Assembly: GCF_943736995.1 (NCBI RefSeq)
Contig: NZ_CALSFT010000002.1
Span: 248,001 to 312,000 of the forward strand
Direction: 5' to 3'
Length of the DNA stretch: 64,000 nucleotides
Source: Sporosarcina sp. Marseille-Q4943
Lineage (GTDB): Bacteria > Bacillota > Bacilli > Bacillales_A > Planococcaceae
Part shown: positions 9,547-18,621 of the stretch, in pieces
Numbering within the stretch: position 1 is the stretch's first letter
Layout of the letters: each line of letters opens with the position of its first letter
Position numbers and translations under genes: made by a program
Notes under the pieces: generated by a model
Seen by the model: only the letters and a program-made list of their open reading frames with translations
The model's database searches: none
Told to the model about the DNA's origin: nothing

Positions 9547-9627
9547 ATCGGTCATTTACTGATGGTTATCGGTCAATTGAGGCGAGTTATCGGTCAAATC
9601 CCGATAATTATCGTCATTTCAGGACTT
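9545..9627 (+). repeat. 21-bp-period array, core TTATCGGTCA (4 units)
   Basis: Units start at 9545, 9566, 9587 and 9608. The 10-bp core TTATCGGTCA is kept in the first three (the fourth is TTATCG-TCA) and the other 11 bp of each unit vary. A second 21-bp pair with core GCCCTTT follows at 9635 and 9656. It lies between convergent genes, directly after the terminator T-tract. The reading frame through it is open only because 21 is a multiple of three. Confidence 0.8.
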
Positions 9628-9688
9628 TGGACTCGCCCTTTAGTCAATCCGAAATGCCCTTTGGTAGGTAACAGGACGTTTAAAAAGC

Positions 9689-9726
9689 AAAAACCAGAAC
9701 GCCCATTTCAGGACGTTCTGGTTTTT
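9689..9726. terminator. Terminator of the AIM24-like gene
   Basis: A 13-bp perfect stem AAAAACCAGAACG with its complement, A-rich on one side and T-rich on the other, directly abuts the minus-strand stop codon. Confidence 0.85.
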
Positions 9727-10523
9727 CATTTCCCGCCTAACATATTGAACAACCCGCCTGCGATGCTGCCTTCATCACGTGATCCGCCGCCTGGAACTTG
9801 CGGTGCTGCAGCGAAGACGCGGCTTGCGAGTCTGGAGAACGGCAAGGATTGGATCCATACTTTGCCCGGTCCTCTTAGCGTTGCGAAGAACAACCCTTCA
9901 CCGCCGAACAATGCCGTCTTGACGCCTTTCACCATTTCAATATTATAATTTACGTCCTGTGTCATGGCGACGAGGCAACCCGTATCGACGCGCAGCGTTT
10001 CACCTGGGGAAAGGGTCTTTTCAATGATTGTTCCTCCGGCATGGACGAAAGCCATGCCGTCCCCTTCAAGCTTTTGCATGATGAAGCCTTCGCCGCCGAA
10101 AAAGCCGACGCCGACTTTCCTTTGGAATTCGATTCCGACAGAAACGCCTTTTGCTGCCGCTAAAAACGCATCCTTTTGGCAAATGATCTTGCCGTTAAGT
10201 TGGCTTAAATCCATCGGGATGATTTTGCCGGGATACGGTGCCGCGAAAGAGGCGTGCTTTTTGCCCGATCCTTCATTCGTGAATGTTGTCATGAATAAAC
10301 TCTCTCCGGTCAACAAGCGTTTTCCGGCTCCCATCAGCTTGCCCATAATTCCGCCGCCGGAATTTCCTGAGCCGTCACCGAAAATCGTCTCCATTTCAAT
10401 TCCGTCTTCCATCATCATTAAGGAACCCGCTTCCGCAACGACCGTTTCGCCCGGATCGAGTTCGACCTCTACAAATTGCATATCGTCTCCGTACAGTTTG
10501 AAATCGATTTCGTGATTGTTCAT
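9726..10523 (-). CDS. AIM24 / TIGR00266 family protein
   Basis: 265 aa. It shows the family's beta-rich repeats with [21 protein letters not shown] near residue 32, a Gly-rich [23 protein letters not shown] stretch and a second half with [31 protein letters not shown]. Members resemble mitochondrial AIM24; their biochemical role in bacteria is unknown. The C-terminus is glycine-rich with a final [10 protein letters not shown]. It is monocistronic on the minus strand, with a GGGGAGG ribosome site, and its terminator overlaps the stop. Confidence 0.85.
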   Translation of the reverse strand: MNNHEIDFKLYGDDMQFVEVELDPGETVVAEAGSLMMMEDGIEMETIFGDGSGNSGGGIMGKLMGAGKRLLTGESLFMTTFTNEGSGKKHASFAAPYPGKIIPMDLSQLNGKIICQKDAFLAAAKGVSVGIEFQRKVGVGFFGGEGFIMQKLEGDGMAFVHAGGTIIEKTLSPGETLRVDTGCLVAMTQDVNYNIEMVKGVKTALFGGEGLFFATLRGPGKVWIQSLPFSRLASRVFAAAPQVPGGGSRDEGSIAGGLFNMLGGK

Positions 10524-10585
10524 GAAATAGCCTCCCCAAGTTTAGTTGCTGACTAATTGTACGGCGGACTCCTTCGAAAGTTTCA

Positions 10586-11461
10586 TCATTTTGTATGAAT
10601 CAAATCGATATATTTCCATAGTAAATACAAGACTTCATTCACACGGTCGGCCAGTTTCGTGCCGTTGCTAGCTTCGCGGAATGAACGGCCGACCGCTTCC
10701 AAGAGGGCTGCCCTTGGTTTTTCGGCTTGCAACTCCGTTAAGAGGAAGTCTGTGTATTCCAGACTGCTTTCATCCAGCTCCAACTCTCTTTTTAATGAGA
10801 GAAGTCCGTCATGGATTTTTTCTTTCAAATCTCCTGCAGGAACTCCTAAAGGTGTAATCATATGCTTTTCAAGCAGGACATCCTTCTGTTCAATCATATC
10901 GGATATAAGGGCATCCAACCGCCTGAACGTGAAGTGGACAAGCTTTTCGATGTCCAGTTCCTTGGAGGAGCCGGCCGTCCAAAAATGGCGGAGTTGCTGA
11001 ATCATTCCTAACGTCATTACGGAACAATCGAATGAATGGGGCTCCGCTTCCTCGCCGTAGACGTCGACAAGGCGGCCTGCAAGCCATTTCAATTCGCTGA
11101 GATGATACGTTTTGACAAAATTCCGGAGCTCCTCATCGTTGGAATAAAAAACAGCTTCGTAAATCGGGAGTAAATTCAGTTCCCGGTTTACTATCATCCG
11201 GACTAGAATCTGCTCGGCCAATACGTCTTTATCATTTTTATTACGCCCGACAAGCAGTTCATGCCTACGGATGACCGACTCGTTATGCGCATCTTCCAAT
11301 ATGGCCATGAGGCATTCGTTTTTAGAAGTGAAATAATTATAGAAAGTCCCTTTGGAGATTTTTGCTTCCTCCAAAATATCTTGAACGGAAGTGGATGTGA
11401 ATCCTTTCTCGATAAATAGCTTTTTTGCGATCAACATGACTTGGCGTTTACGATCATTCAT
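10586..11461 (-). CDS. TetR-family transcriptional repressor
   Basis: The N-terminal ~50 residues form a TetR helix-turn-helix (AKKLFIEKGFTSTSVQDILEEAKISKGTFYNYF). The remaining ~240 residues are an unusually long ligand-binding region for the family, whose proteins are normally about 190-220 aa. I chose the ATG at 11461 because AGGGTG lies 6 nt upstream; an upstream GTG at 11470 overlaps that site. It is divergent from a 14-helix MFS exporter and probably represses it, possibly through the palindrome at 11507-11525. Confidence 0.85.
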   Translation of the reverse strand: MNDRKRQVMLIAKKLFIEKGFTSTSVQDILEEAKISKGTFYNYFTSKNECLMAILEDAHNESVIRRHELLVGRNKNDKDVLAEQILVRMIVNRELNLLPIYEAVFYSNDEELRNFVKTYHLSELKWLAGRLVDVYGEEAEPHSFDCSVMTLGMIQQLRHFWTAGSSKELDIEKLVHFTFRRLDALISDMIEQKDVLLEKHMITPLGVPAGDLKEKIHDGLLSLKRELELDESSLEYTDFLLTELQAEKPRAALLEAVGRSFREASNGTKLADRVNEVLYLLWKYIDLIHTK

Positions 11462-11506
11462 TAATATCACCCTATATGATTTTGATTTGAACTGTGAGTA
11501 TAAATT

Positions 11507-11525
11507 TATTTTATCAAATAAAATA
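11507..11525. promoter_or_regulatory. Candidate TetR operator
   Basis: A perfect palindrome TATTTTAT-CAA-ATAAAATA in the 165-bp region between the divergent repressor and exporter genes. Its position suits repressor binding, but AT-rich palindromes can arise by chance. Confidence 0.45.
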
Positions 11526-11556
11526 CTGCAATGATAGCTTTGGGAACTTATTTTCT

Positions 11557-11571
11557 ATGAAAACGGTTTCT
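11557..11571. promoter_or_regulatory. Candidate CcpA (cre) site
   Basis: ATGAAAACGGTTTCT fits the degenerate cre consensus WTGNAANCGNWNNCW at every position. It lies directly upstream of the exporter's -35, suggesting carbon catabolite control of the exporter or of the divergent repressor. Confidence 0.45.
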
Positions 11572-11574
11572 GTA

Positions 11575-11602
11575 TTTGATTATTTTGGACTGGGGGTATA
11601 AA
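11575..11602 (+). promoter_or_regulatory. Sigma-A promoter of the MFS exporter
   Basis: TTTGAT (-35) and TATAAA (-10) are separated by 16 bp and end about 50 bp before the start codon. Confidence 0.5.
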
Positions 11603-11650
11603 ATATGAAAATGTGTTAGAAAGAGATTGAATATGAATGGGGGAATTCCA

Positions 11651-13186
11651 TTGGAAATGGATATTAAGAAGATGCACGAAAAACCTCCTTACGGAATGAT
11701 TGCGATTTTATTCTTTGGGGCGTTCGTCGCCATCTTGAACAATACATTATTGAATATTGCCTTGCCTGTCATTATGAATGAGTTTCAGGTGAAGCCTTCA
11801 TCCGTCCAATGGCTGACGACCGGTTATATGCTCGTGAACGGCATTATGATCCCGGCAAGTGCCTTCTTTGTGCAGAAGTTTACGAACCGAAGGCTGTTTT
11901 TGACGGCGATGACGTTGTTCACGATCGGAACGGCTCTTGCCATCTTTGCGCCGACATTCGGATTGCTCGTAGCGGCACGTATGATCCAAGCATCTGGTTC
12001 CGCTTTGATGATGCCATTGCTCATGAACGTCATGCTTGTCGCCTTCCCGATTGAAAAAAGGGGATCGGCAATGGGGATGTTCGGACTTGTCATGTTTACG
12101 GCGCCTGCGATCGGGCCGACATTGTCTGGTTGGATTGTCGAGCATTATTCATGGCGAACGCTGTTTGAAATCGTGTTGCCATTTGCGATTCTGACGATCG
12201 TCTTTGCACTCTGGAAGCTGAAGAACATTACGCCGAATGCGTCGGTGAAGCTTGACGTCTTTTCACTCGTATTATCGAGCATCGGTTTCGGCGGTCTTTT
12301 ATACGGATTCAGCTCAGCAGGGGATAAAGGATGGGGTGCTCCGCTCGTTTATGGAACGATTGGTATCGGAGCGGTGGCGCTGATCGCGTTCGTCATCCGG
12401 CAATTACAGATGGAAGATCCGATGCTGGACTTCAAAATTTACAAATACCCGATGTTCGCGCTCGCATCCGTCATTTCGATTGTTTTGTCAGTCGCAATGT
12501 TCTCAGGGATGATCCTGACGCCTCTTTACGTTCAGGAAGTGCGGGGCATTTCACCGTTTGAAGCAGGAATATTGATGCTTCCAGGTGCGGTCCTCATGGG
12601 AATCATGTCGCCGATTACCGGCCGGTTGTTCGACAAATACGGTGCGCGGGTCCTTGCGCTCGTCGGACTTGTCATCACGGTCGTTACGACGTTTTACTTG
12701 AGTAGGCTGGAATTAGATTCAGGGTATTACTATTTGATGGCGCTTTATACAATCCGGATGTTCGGGATGTCGATGGTTATGATGCCGATCATGACAAACG
12801 GCTTGAACCAGCTTCCGATGAAATCTAATCCACACGGCACGGCGATGAACAATACGTTGCAGCAAGTGTCCGGTGCGATTGGATCGGCGATTCTGCTTAC
12901 GATCATGACGAAGCGGATGGAGAAATCAGGCGCAACTCAAGTGCAGGATGCCATTGCAGCCGGTAATATGCCGACGGATAAAGGCGAATTGGCCGTTATG
13001 GAGCATGCAATCGGCTTGGAGGCAATGTTGGACGGTATCAATTACTCCTTCCTGATTGCAACATTCATTTCTGTTGCCGCTTTGATTCTAACTCTCTTCA
13101 TTAAAAGGGTCCTCCCTCCGAAATTAGAAAAAGTGAAAAATCCGGCTGCTGATGTTTCTGTAGAAACGAAGACTGTGCAGGAATAA
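11651..13186 (+). CDS. DHA2-family MFS drug exporter (EmrB/QacA type)
   Basis: About 511 aa with 14 predicted helices, the DHA2 layout. Motif C-like GLVMFTAPAIGPTLSGWIVE near helix 5 marks an antiporter, and NRRLFLTAMTLFTIGTALAI matches motif A surroundings. It pumps unknown compounds out with proton motive force; the closest model is LmrB-like. The start is ambiguous: GGGGG at 11639-11643 favours TTG at 11651 (7-nt spacing), while ATG at 11657 or ATG at 11633 are alternatives. It is divergent from the TetR gene and a terminator follows. Confidence 0.85.
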   Translation: MEMDIKKMHEKPPYGMIAILFFGAFVAILNNTLLNIALPVIMNEFQVKPSSVQWLTTGYMLVNGIMIPASAFFVQKFTNRRLFLTAMTLFTIGTALAIFAPTFGLLVAARMIQASGSALMMPLLMNVMLVAFPIEKRGSAMGMFGLVMFTAPAIGPTLSGWIVEHYSWRTLFEIVLPFAILTIVFALWKLKNITPNASVKLDVFSLVLSSIGFGGLLYGFSSAGDKGWGAPLVYGTIGIGAVALIAFVIRQLQMEDPMLDFKIYKYPMFALASVISIVLSVAMFSGMILTPLYVQEVRGISPFEAGILMLPGAVLMGIMSPITGRLFDKYGARVLALVGLVITVVTTFYLSRLELDSGYYYLMALYTIRMFGMSMVMMPIMTNGLNQLPMKSNPHGTAMNNTLQQVSGAIGSAILLTIMTKRMEKSGATQVQDAIAAGNMPTDKGELAVMEHAIGLEAMLDGINYSFLIATFISVAALILTLFIKRVLPPKLEKVKNPAADVSVETKTVQE

Positions 13187-13196
13187 AATAATTTAC

Positions 13197-13229
13197 AAAG
13201 GTGTAGACAACTCGTCTACACCTTTTTCT
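13197..13229 (+). terminator. Intrinsic terminator after the MFS gene
   Basis: A perfect 12-bp stem (AAAGGTGTAGAC and its complement) with a 5-nt loop and a T-rich tail. Confidence 0.88.
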
Positions 13230-13316
13230 ATATTTGTATCTTACCTTTTACGGATTATTCCGCATTTTATTTTAATTGAAGAAGGAATTCAGGTAGATAA
13301 TGTCGAAATAAATAGA

Positions 13317-13331
13317 TTGTAAGCGGTTGCG
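13317..13331. promoter_or_regulatory. Cre-like site before the lysine-degradation operon
   Basis: TTGTAAGCGGTTGCG matches the cre consensus WTGNAANCGNWNNCW except at the last base. It lies about 35 bp before the aldehyde dehydrogenase start, where CcpA binding would block transcription. Confidence 0.4.
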
Positions 13332-13364
13332 AAAAAGTTCGTGTTGGAAAGGGGAAATGGAATC

Positions 13365-14843
13365 ATGCAATTGAACAATTTTATCGGAGGTACTTGGCAG
13401 GAAAGCGGCGGGGCGAAATATACCGCTGTCACGAATCCGGCAAATGGGGAAGAGCTTGCACAAGTGCGTTTATCGACAAGCGAAGACGTGGATCTGGCTG
13501 TTAAGGCGGCGAAGGAAGCGCAGAAAAAATGGGCGCTCGTTCCTGCACCGAAGCGGGCGGATTATTTATATGCAATCGGCAATCTCATGAAAGAACGAAA
13601 AGAGCATTTGGCGCAAGTGTTAACTCGTGAAATGGGAAAAGTCATCGAAGAAGGCCGAGGGGAAGTGCAGGAAGGGATCGACATGGCGTTCTATATGGCT
13701 GGAGAAGGGCGCAGATTGTTTGGGGAAACGGTTCCTTCCGAGCTGCAGGATAAATTTGCGATGAGCGTCCGCGCACCGATCGGGGTCGTCGGTTTGATCA
13801 CGCCGTGGAACTTCCCAGTAGCGATTGCGACGTGGAAATCGTTCCCGGCAATTGTCGCGGGGAACACTTTCGTTTGGAAGCCTGCTACGGAAACGCCGAT
13901 GATGGCGTATGAAATGGCCCGTATTTTCGAAGAGGTCGGACTTCCAGCGGGTGTTGCCAATATCGTATTCGGCTCAGGGTCTGAAGTCGGAACGGCAATG
14001 ATCGAGCATCCGGATGTCCGTGTCATTTCATTTACGGGGTCGACGGAAACAGGGCGTCATGTCGCTGAAACAGGCGGGCGTCATTTGAAGAAAGTGTCTC
14101 TTGAAATGGGCGGGAAAAATGCGGTCATCGTCATGGATGATGCGGATATCGACCTCGCGGTGGAAGGGATCCTTTGGAGCGCATTTGGAACGGCAGGGCA
14201 ACGATGCACCGCATGCAGCCGGGTCATCGTGCATAAAGATGTTAAGGAAGAGTTGGAAACGAAATTATTGGCATCGATGAAGCATTTGACGATTGGGGAC
14301 GGGTTGGACGAGTCTGTGAAAATCGGACCGGTCATCAACGGAAAGGCATTGGAGAAAATCCAAAGCTACGTCGAGATTGGAAAAGAGGAAGGCGCGAAAC
14401 TGTTGGCAGGGGGAAGCGTACTGACAGAAGGCGATTTTGCGAAAGGCCATTACTTTGAACCGACGTTATTTACAGACGTGAAATGGGATAGCCGATTGGC
14501 GCAGGAGGAAATCTTCGGACCGGTCGTTTCTCTCATTGAAGTCGGCAGTCTGGATGAAGCGATCGAAGTGAACAATAGTGTCATTTATGGCTTATCTAGT
14601 TCCATCTTCTCGAAAGATGTGAATAAAGTATTCCGGGCGCAACGGGATCTCGATACGGGAATCGTCTATGTGAACGCCGGAACGACAGGGGCAGAAATCC
14701 ATCTTCCGTTCGGAGGGACGAAGGGAACGGGCAACGGACATCGGGATTCCGGAGTCGCGGCGCTAGATGTCTTCACGGAATGGAAGAGCATTTACGTCGA
14801 TTTCAGCGGAAAACTGCAACGGGCGCAAATCGACACGGAATAA
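13365..14843 (+). CDS. Alpha-aminoadipate-semialdehyde dehydrogenase-like aldehyde dehydrogenase
   Basis: 492 aa. It has the full ALDH motif set: [17 protein letters not shown] near residue 148, the catalytic Glu in LEMGGKNAV near 248, the catalytic Cys in [12 protein letters not shown] near 282 and EEIFGPVVS near 382. The ending [20 protein letters not shown] resembles ALDH7-type enzymes. With lysine 6-dehydrogenase immediately downstream, the likely reaction is oxidation of aminoadipate semialdehyde (in its piperideine-carboxylate equilibrium) to 2-aminoadipate. I chose the ATG at 13365 because GGAAAGGGG lies 10 nt upstream; an in-frame GTG at 13341 precedes that site. Confidence 0.85.
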   Translation: MQLNNFIGGTWQESGGAKYTAVTNPANGEELAQVRLSTSEDVDLAVKAAKEAQKKWALVPAPKRADYLYAIGNLMKERKEHLAQVLTREMGKVIEEGRGEVQEGIDMAFYMAGEGRRLFGETVPSELQDKFAMSVRAPIGVVGLITPWNFPVAIATWKSFPAIVAGNTFVWKPATETPMMAYEMARIFEEVGLPAGVANIVFGSGSEVGTAMIEHPDVRVISFTGSTETGRHVAETGGRHLKKVSLEMGGKNAVIVMDDADIDLAVEGILWSAFGTAGQRCTACSRVIVHKDVKEELETKLLASMKHLTIGDGLDESVKIGPVINGKALEKIQSYVEIGKEEGAKLLAGGSVLTEGDFAKGHYFEPTLFTDVKWDSRLAQEEIFGPVVSLIEVGSLDEAIEVNNSVIYGLSSSIFSKDVNKVFRAQRDLDTGIVYVNAGTTGAEIHLPFGGTKGTGNGHRDSGVAALDVFTEWKSIYVDFSGKLQRAQIDTE

Positions 14844-14852
14844 AGTGAAACT

Positions 14853-14944
14853 ACAATCTGTGGAGGGTTCACGGATTGTTAGTTGAATCAATCGGTCATT
14901 AACAGGCAGTTGCCCCTTGCAGAGGGGCTTACGGCCAGTTAATG
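14853..14944 (+). other. Structured leader between aldehyde dehydrogenase and lysine dehydrogenase genes
   Basis: The 132-bp intercistronic gap holds two designed-looking folds. One is a 10-bp stem, ACAATCTGTG/CACGGATTGT with one G-U pair. The second is a nested hairpin, CATTAAC...GTTAATG enclosing GCCCC/GGGGC, ending about 30 nt before the next start. No U-tract follows, so it is not a simple terminator. It does not match the lysine riboswitch as I know it. An mRNA-processing or stability element is one possibility. Confidence 0.45.
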
Positions 14945-14975
14945 CGGGATAATTCGGAACAAAGGGGATGTTCAC

Positions 14976-16142
14976 ATGAAGGTGGTTGTATTAGGCGCAG
15001 GCTTAATGGGGAAAGAGGCAGTGCGTGATCTTGTGAAAAGCGACGACGTGACAAAAGTGTATTTAGCGGACTTGAATTTGAGGCCTGCGGAAGATTTCGC
15101 GGAGCAGCTCATGTCGGATAAATTGGACCTTTTGCAGCTGGACGCGACAAATGACCTCCAATTGCAGGAAGTGATGGCACTTGGAGATGTCGTCATCAAT
15201 GCGCTGTTCTACACATTCAATGAAAAAGTTGCGCGAATTGCGGTGGATATTGGGGTGCATTCCATCGACCTCGGAGGACATATCGGCGGAGCGACCGACG
15301 CTGTATTGGGATTGGCTGAAAAAGCGTCAGCGAAAGGAGTGACGATCATTCCGGATCTCGGGGTGGCGCCGGGCATGATCAACATTTTGACAGGCTATGG
15401 CGCAAGCAAACTCGACAAAGTGGAGAGTATCAGGCTTTACGTAGGCGGAATACCTGTAAAGCCGGAGCCTCCGCTGAATTACAATGTCGTGTTCTCGCTG
15501 GAAGGCGTTTTTGACCATTATACAGACCCTTCCCATGTCATCCGTAATGGGCAACTGCTTGAAGTCCCTTCGTTATCCGAAGTGGAAACGATCCATTTCG
15601 ATGAATTTGGTGAGCTCGAGGCGTTCCATACTTCCGGCGGTACATCGACGTTGACGAAGACGTTCCCGGACGTGCAGACGCTCGAATATAAGACGATCCG
15701 CTATAAAGGGCATGCCGAGAAATTCCAATTGCTTGTTGATCTAGGTTTATTGTCCCGCGAAAATGAAGTGGCAGTCGGCGATAAACAAGTGAAAGTGCGC
15801 GACGTCATGCGAGAGCATCTTTCCCCCAAATTACGTTTGGGGGATAAATCGGATGCCGTCCTTCTCCGTGTTATTGTTAGCGGTGAAGCGCACGGGATGC
15901 CGGCAACATACGAGTATAACATGGTGACGAAAAAGGATTTGACGGTGAATGAAACGGCGATGGCCCGTGCGACAGCGAATACGATCTCGATTGTCGCGCA
16001 AATGATTGGCAACGGCACAATCACGAAACGAGGGGTCCACCCTCCTGAAAATATCGTGCCGGGTGCCCAATACATTGAAGAGATGAAAAAACGCGGCGTT
16101 GTCATTGAGGAAACGATTAAAACACAAGAAGCTCACGTTTAA
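14976..16142 (+). CDS. lysDH: L-lysine 6-dehydrogenase (saccharopine-dehydrogenase-like fold)
   Basis: 388 aa. The N-terminal Rossmann motif [16 protein letters not shown] and the central [40 protein letters not shown] and [14 protein letters not shown] segments match closely what I recall of the Geobacillus lysine 6-dehydrogenase. That enzyme uses NAD+ to deaminate lysine at the epsilon position, giving aminoadipate semialdehyde. The C-terminus [16 protein letters not shown] also fits. GGGG lies before the ATG. The flanking aldehyde dehydrogenase and acyl-CoA dehydrogenase support a lysine catabolic operon. Confidence 0.88.
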   Translation: MKVVVLGAGLMGKEAVRDLVKSDDVTKVYLADLNLRPAEDFAEQLMSDKLDLLQLDATNDLQLQEVMALGDVVINALFYTFNEKVARIAVDIGVHSIDLGGHIGGATDAVLGLAEKASAKGVTIIPDLGVAPGMINILTGYGASKLDKVESIRLYVGGIPVKPEPPLNYNVVFSLEGVFDHYTDPSHVIRNGQLLEVPSLSEVETIHFDEFGELEAFHTSGGTSTLTKTFPDVQTLEYKTIRYKGHAEKFQLLVDLGLLSRENEVAVGDKQVKVRDVMREHLSPKLRLGDKSDAVLLRVIVSGEAHGMPATYEYNMVTKKDLTVNETAMARATANTISIVAQMIGNGTITKRGVHPPENIVPGAQYIEEMKKRGVVIEETIKTQEAHV

Positions 16143-16171
16143 TAGCTAGTAAGGGAAAGGGGTTGTGGGAA

Positions 16172-17362
16172 TTGGATTTTGGATTTTCAGAAGAACAGCA
16201 AATGCTGCGCAAGACTGCGCGTCAATTCGTAGATGAAGAGATTATGCCGCATATTCAACGGTGGGATGCGGAGGGCGGGTTCGATCCGGCGATCTGGAAA
16301 AAGCTTGCGGACTTAGGATTCATGGGCGTCTGTGTGCCGGAACAATATGGGGGGAGCGGGATGGATTACAACTCGCTCGCCATCCTTTGCGAAGAACTGG
16401 AGCGAGGTGATACGGCATTCCGGACAGCGGTTTCCGTCCATATCGGATTAAATTCGATGACGCTCATGCAATGGGGAACGGAAGAGCAGAAGCAAAAGTT
16501 CTTGGTGCCGCAAGCGAAGGGTGAAAAAATTGGAGCATTCGGTTTGACGGAACCTGGCGCGGGCTCCGACGTTGCGGCGATGGCGACGACTGCCGTGCGC
16601 GACGGGGATGAGTACGTCATTAACGGACAGAAGACGTGGATTTCTCTTTGCGATGTAGCGGATCATTTCCTCGTTTTTGCATATACGGATAAGTCGAAGA
16701 AACACCATGGCATCAGTGCATTCATCGTAGAACGCACGACTTCGGGCTTTTCATCGAAAGCGATCAAAGGGAAATACGGCATTCGGGCAGGCAATACCGG
16801 CGAGCTGTTTTTTGAAGATATGCGCATCCCGGCTGCGAACTTGCTAGGCGAAGAAGGCGAAGGGTTCAAAATTGCAATGTCCGCACTTGATAACGGCCGT
16901 TTCACTGTAGCAGCAGGCGCAGTCGGTTTGATCATGGGCTGCCTCGAGGAAAGCGTCAAGTATTGCCACGAGCGCGAAACATTCGGCAAGCCGATCGGCA
17001 AGCACCAGCTCGTCCAGCAAATGATCGCCAATATGGAAGCGGGCTACCAAATGAGCCGCCTTCTCGTCTACCGTGCAGGTGAATTGAAGAATAAAGGGCT
17101 CCGGAACACACGCGAAACGTCCCTCGCCAAATGGCAAGCATGCGATTTTGCGAATAAAGCCGCGGACGACGCCTTCCAGATACACGGCGCATACGGCTAT
17201 TCGGACGAATACCCGGTCGCCCGCTTCCTGCGGAACTCGAAAGCCCCTGTCATTTACGAAGGCACACGCGAAATCCATACGATCATGCAGGCGGAGTATG
17301 TATTGGGCTATCGTGAAGATAAGAAGTTGAGTAATATGCTGCCGGAATGGCCGTTTGACTGA
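16172..17362 (+). CDS. Acyl-CoA dehydrogenase, probably glutaryl-CoA-type
   Basis: 396 aa. The standard layout is seen: an N-terminal helical domain from DFGFSEEQQMLRKTARQFVDEE, FAD-contacting GLTEPGAGSDVAAM near 125 and TWIS near 163, and a catalytic Glu in PVIYEGTREIHTIMQAEY near residue 370. It abstracts the alpha proton of an acyl-CoA and passes electrons to ETF. In this operon it most plausibly handles glutaryl-CoA from lysine; substrate is inference. I chose TTG at 16172 (spacing 9 to AAGGGG); TTG at 16163 directly abuts that site. Confidence 0.85.
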   Translation: MDFGFSEEQQMLRKTARQFVDEEIMPHIQRWDAEGGFDPAIWKKLADLGFMGVCVPEQYGGSGMDYNSLAILCEELERGDTAFRTAVSVHIGLNSMTLMQWGTEEQKQKFLVPQAKGEKIGAFGLTEPGAGSDVAAMATTAVRDGDEYVINGQKTWISLCDVADHFLVFAYTDKSKKHHGISAFIVERTTSGFSSKAIKGKYGIRAGNTGELFFEDMRIPAANLLGEEGEGFKIAMSALDNGRFTVAAGAVGLIMGCLEESVKYCHERETFGKPIGKHQLVQQMIANMEAGYQMSRLLVYRAGELKNKGLRNTRETSLAKWQACDFANKAADDAFQIHGAYGYSDEYPVARFLRNSKAPVIYEGTREIHTIMQAEYVLGYREDKKLSNMLPEWPFD

Positions 17363-17387
17363 ATAGGATAAGACGCAATGCGTAAAA

Positions 17388-17428
17388 AAACCGGACAATA
17401 CACGAATGAAATGTGTTGTCCGGTTTGC
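17388..17428. terminator. Bidirectional terminator, lysine operon versus met operon
   Basis: A near-perfect stem AAACCGGACAAYACAC/GTGTTGTCCGGTTT lies between the convergent acyl-CoA dehydrogenase and M20 genes, A-rich on the left and T-containing on the right. Confidence 0.8.
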
Positions 17429-17433
17429 TCTAT

Positions 17434-18620
17434 TTACTGCTGTGATTTTGTTTCCAATGCCTGCTTGTGACTTTCTTTAACTTCGCTTAAAAGTGCTGCG
17501 TTGGTCAGTAAGTCTAGGCCGGTATTGGCAAGTGCTTCTGCGCCGATCAGGAGGGCTTCCATTCCGCGGTCGGATTTGGCTGCTTCGCGGAACGGAACGG
17601 TATGGCCGATCAAATCATCATCGCCGATTTTAATATATGGATGGGCAGTCGGCACTTCATGACTGATATTTCCTGCATCTGTCGATCCAAGGCCTTTTCT
17701 TTTTTCAGTATGGACGACTTCACCGAGTGATTCGAGGTGGCGTTTCACTACTTGGTCAAGTGCGTCTGTAATGACGAGATCTTTCACTTCATTTTGAAAG
17801 CGTTCGATTTTGACAGAAGCGCCAGTGGAAAGTGCAGCGCCTTCTGCAATATTCCGTATTCTTGCAGCGATCTCTTCTGTCCGTTTCCAAGTGGACGCGC
17901 GAATGAAAAATCGTGCAGAGGCATATTCGGGAATAATGTTCGGCGCTTCGCCGCCATGTGTAATGATGCCGTGCACACGGACATCTTGCGGCAGTTGTTG
18001 CCGTAATGCGTTAATGCCGTTGAATAGTAAAATGACTGCATCAAGTGCGTTAATGTCATGCTCAGGAGCACCTGAAGCGTGGGCTGGCTTGCCGTAAAAA
18101 TGGAAGTCTAATGGATCGACGGCTAATGAATCTGATGTTACGGCTGTTTTTCCCGAAGGGTGGGCCATCAATGCAACGTCTACGTCTTGTAAATAGCCGT
18201 GGCGGACGAAACTTCCTTTTGCACTACCGTTTGGACCGCCTTCCTCGGCAGGTGTTCCTAAGACGACCACTTTTCCGCCGGTAGAATCGAGTTCTTTGGA
18301 AAGTGCGATTGCAGCTGCGACACTTGTCGTTCCGATAATGTTATGGCCGCAAGCATGGCCGATTCCTGGCAAGGCATCGTATAAGCGATTGTTGGTCCTG
18401 GTTTCGAACTTGAGAACTGTGCGTAAAATGCGGTTTCGTGTCCGGCGACATTCGTTTCCACTTCGAATCCTTCCTCGCGAAGCAATGTCGTTAGTTGCTC
18501 GCAGGCAAAATATTCTTCGTTTCCGATTTCAGGTTTTGCATGAATCGATAGGCTCGTTTCAACAAAGCGTGCACGGTTTTCCGCTAAATACGACTGGATT
18601 TGATTGGTTGTCGTCGTCAT
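17434..18620 (-). pseudogene. M20-family amidohydrolase, frameshifted
   Basis: Two overlapping frames make one protein. The N-terminal part (18620 to about 18382) ends in KPGPTIAY; the rest (from about 18380 to 17434) begins YDALPGIGHACGHN. Family members read PTIAxLAEYDALPGIGHACGHN across this point. The sequence fits loss of about 10 nt, removing the equivalent of LAE and shifting frame. Everything else is intact, including HACGHN, GTPAEEGG and THGGEAPNIIPEYA. It is the last gene of the SAM-riboswitch-controlled metNIQ unit, so it may have processed a methionine-related conjugate. A sequencing error of 10 nt is unlikely but should be excluded. Confidence 0.8.
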
Positions 18621-18621
18621 T

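Noticed and set aside
14844..14975. Lysine riboswitch before the lysine dehydrogenase gene
   Set aside because: The gap folds, but it lacks the conserved lysine-riboswitch core and is shorter than that class; listed instead as an unassigned structured leader.
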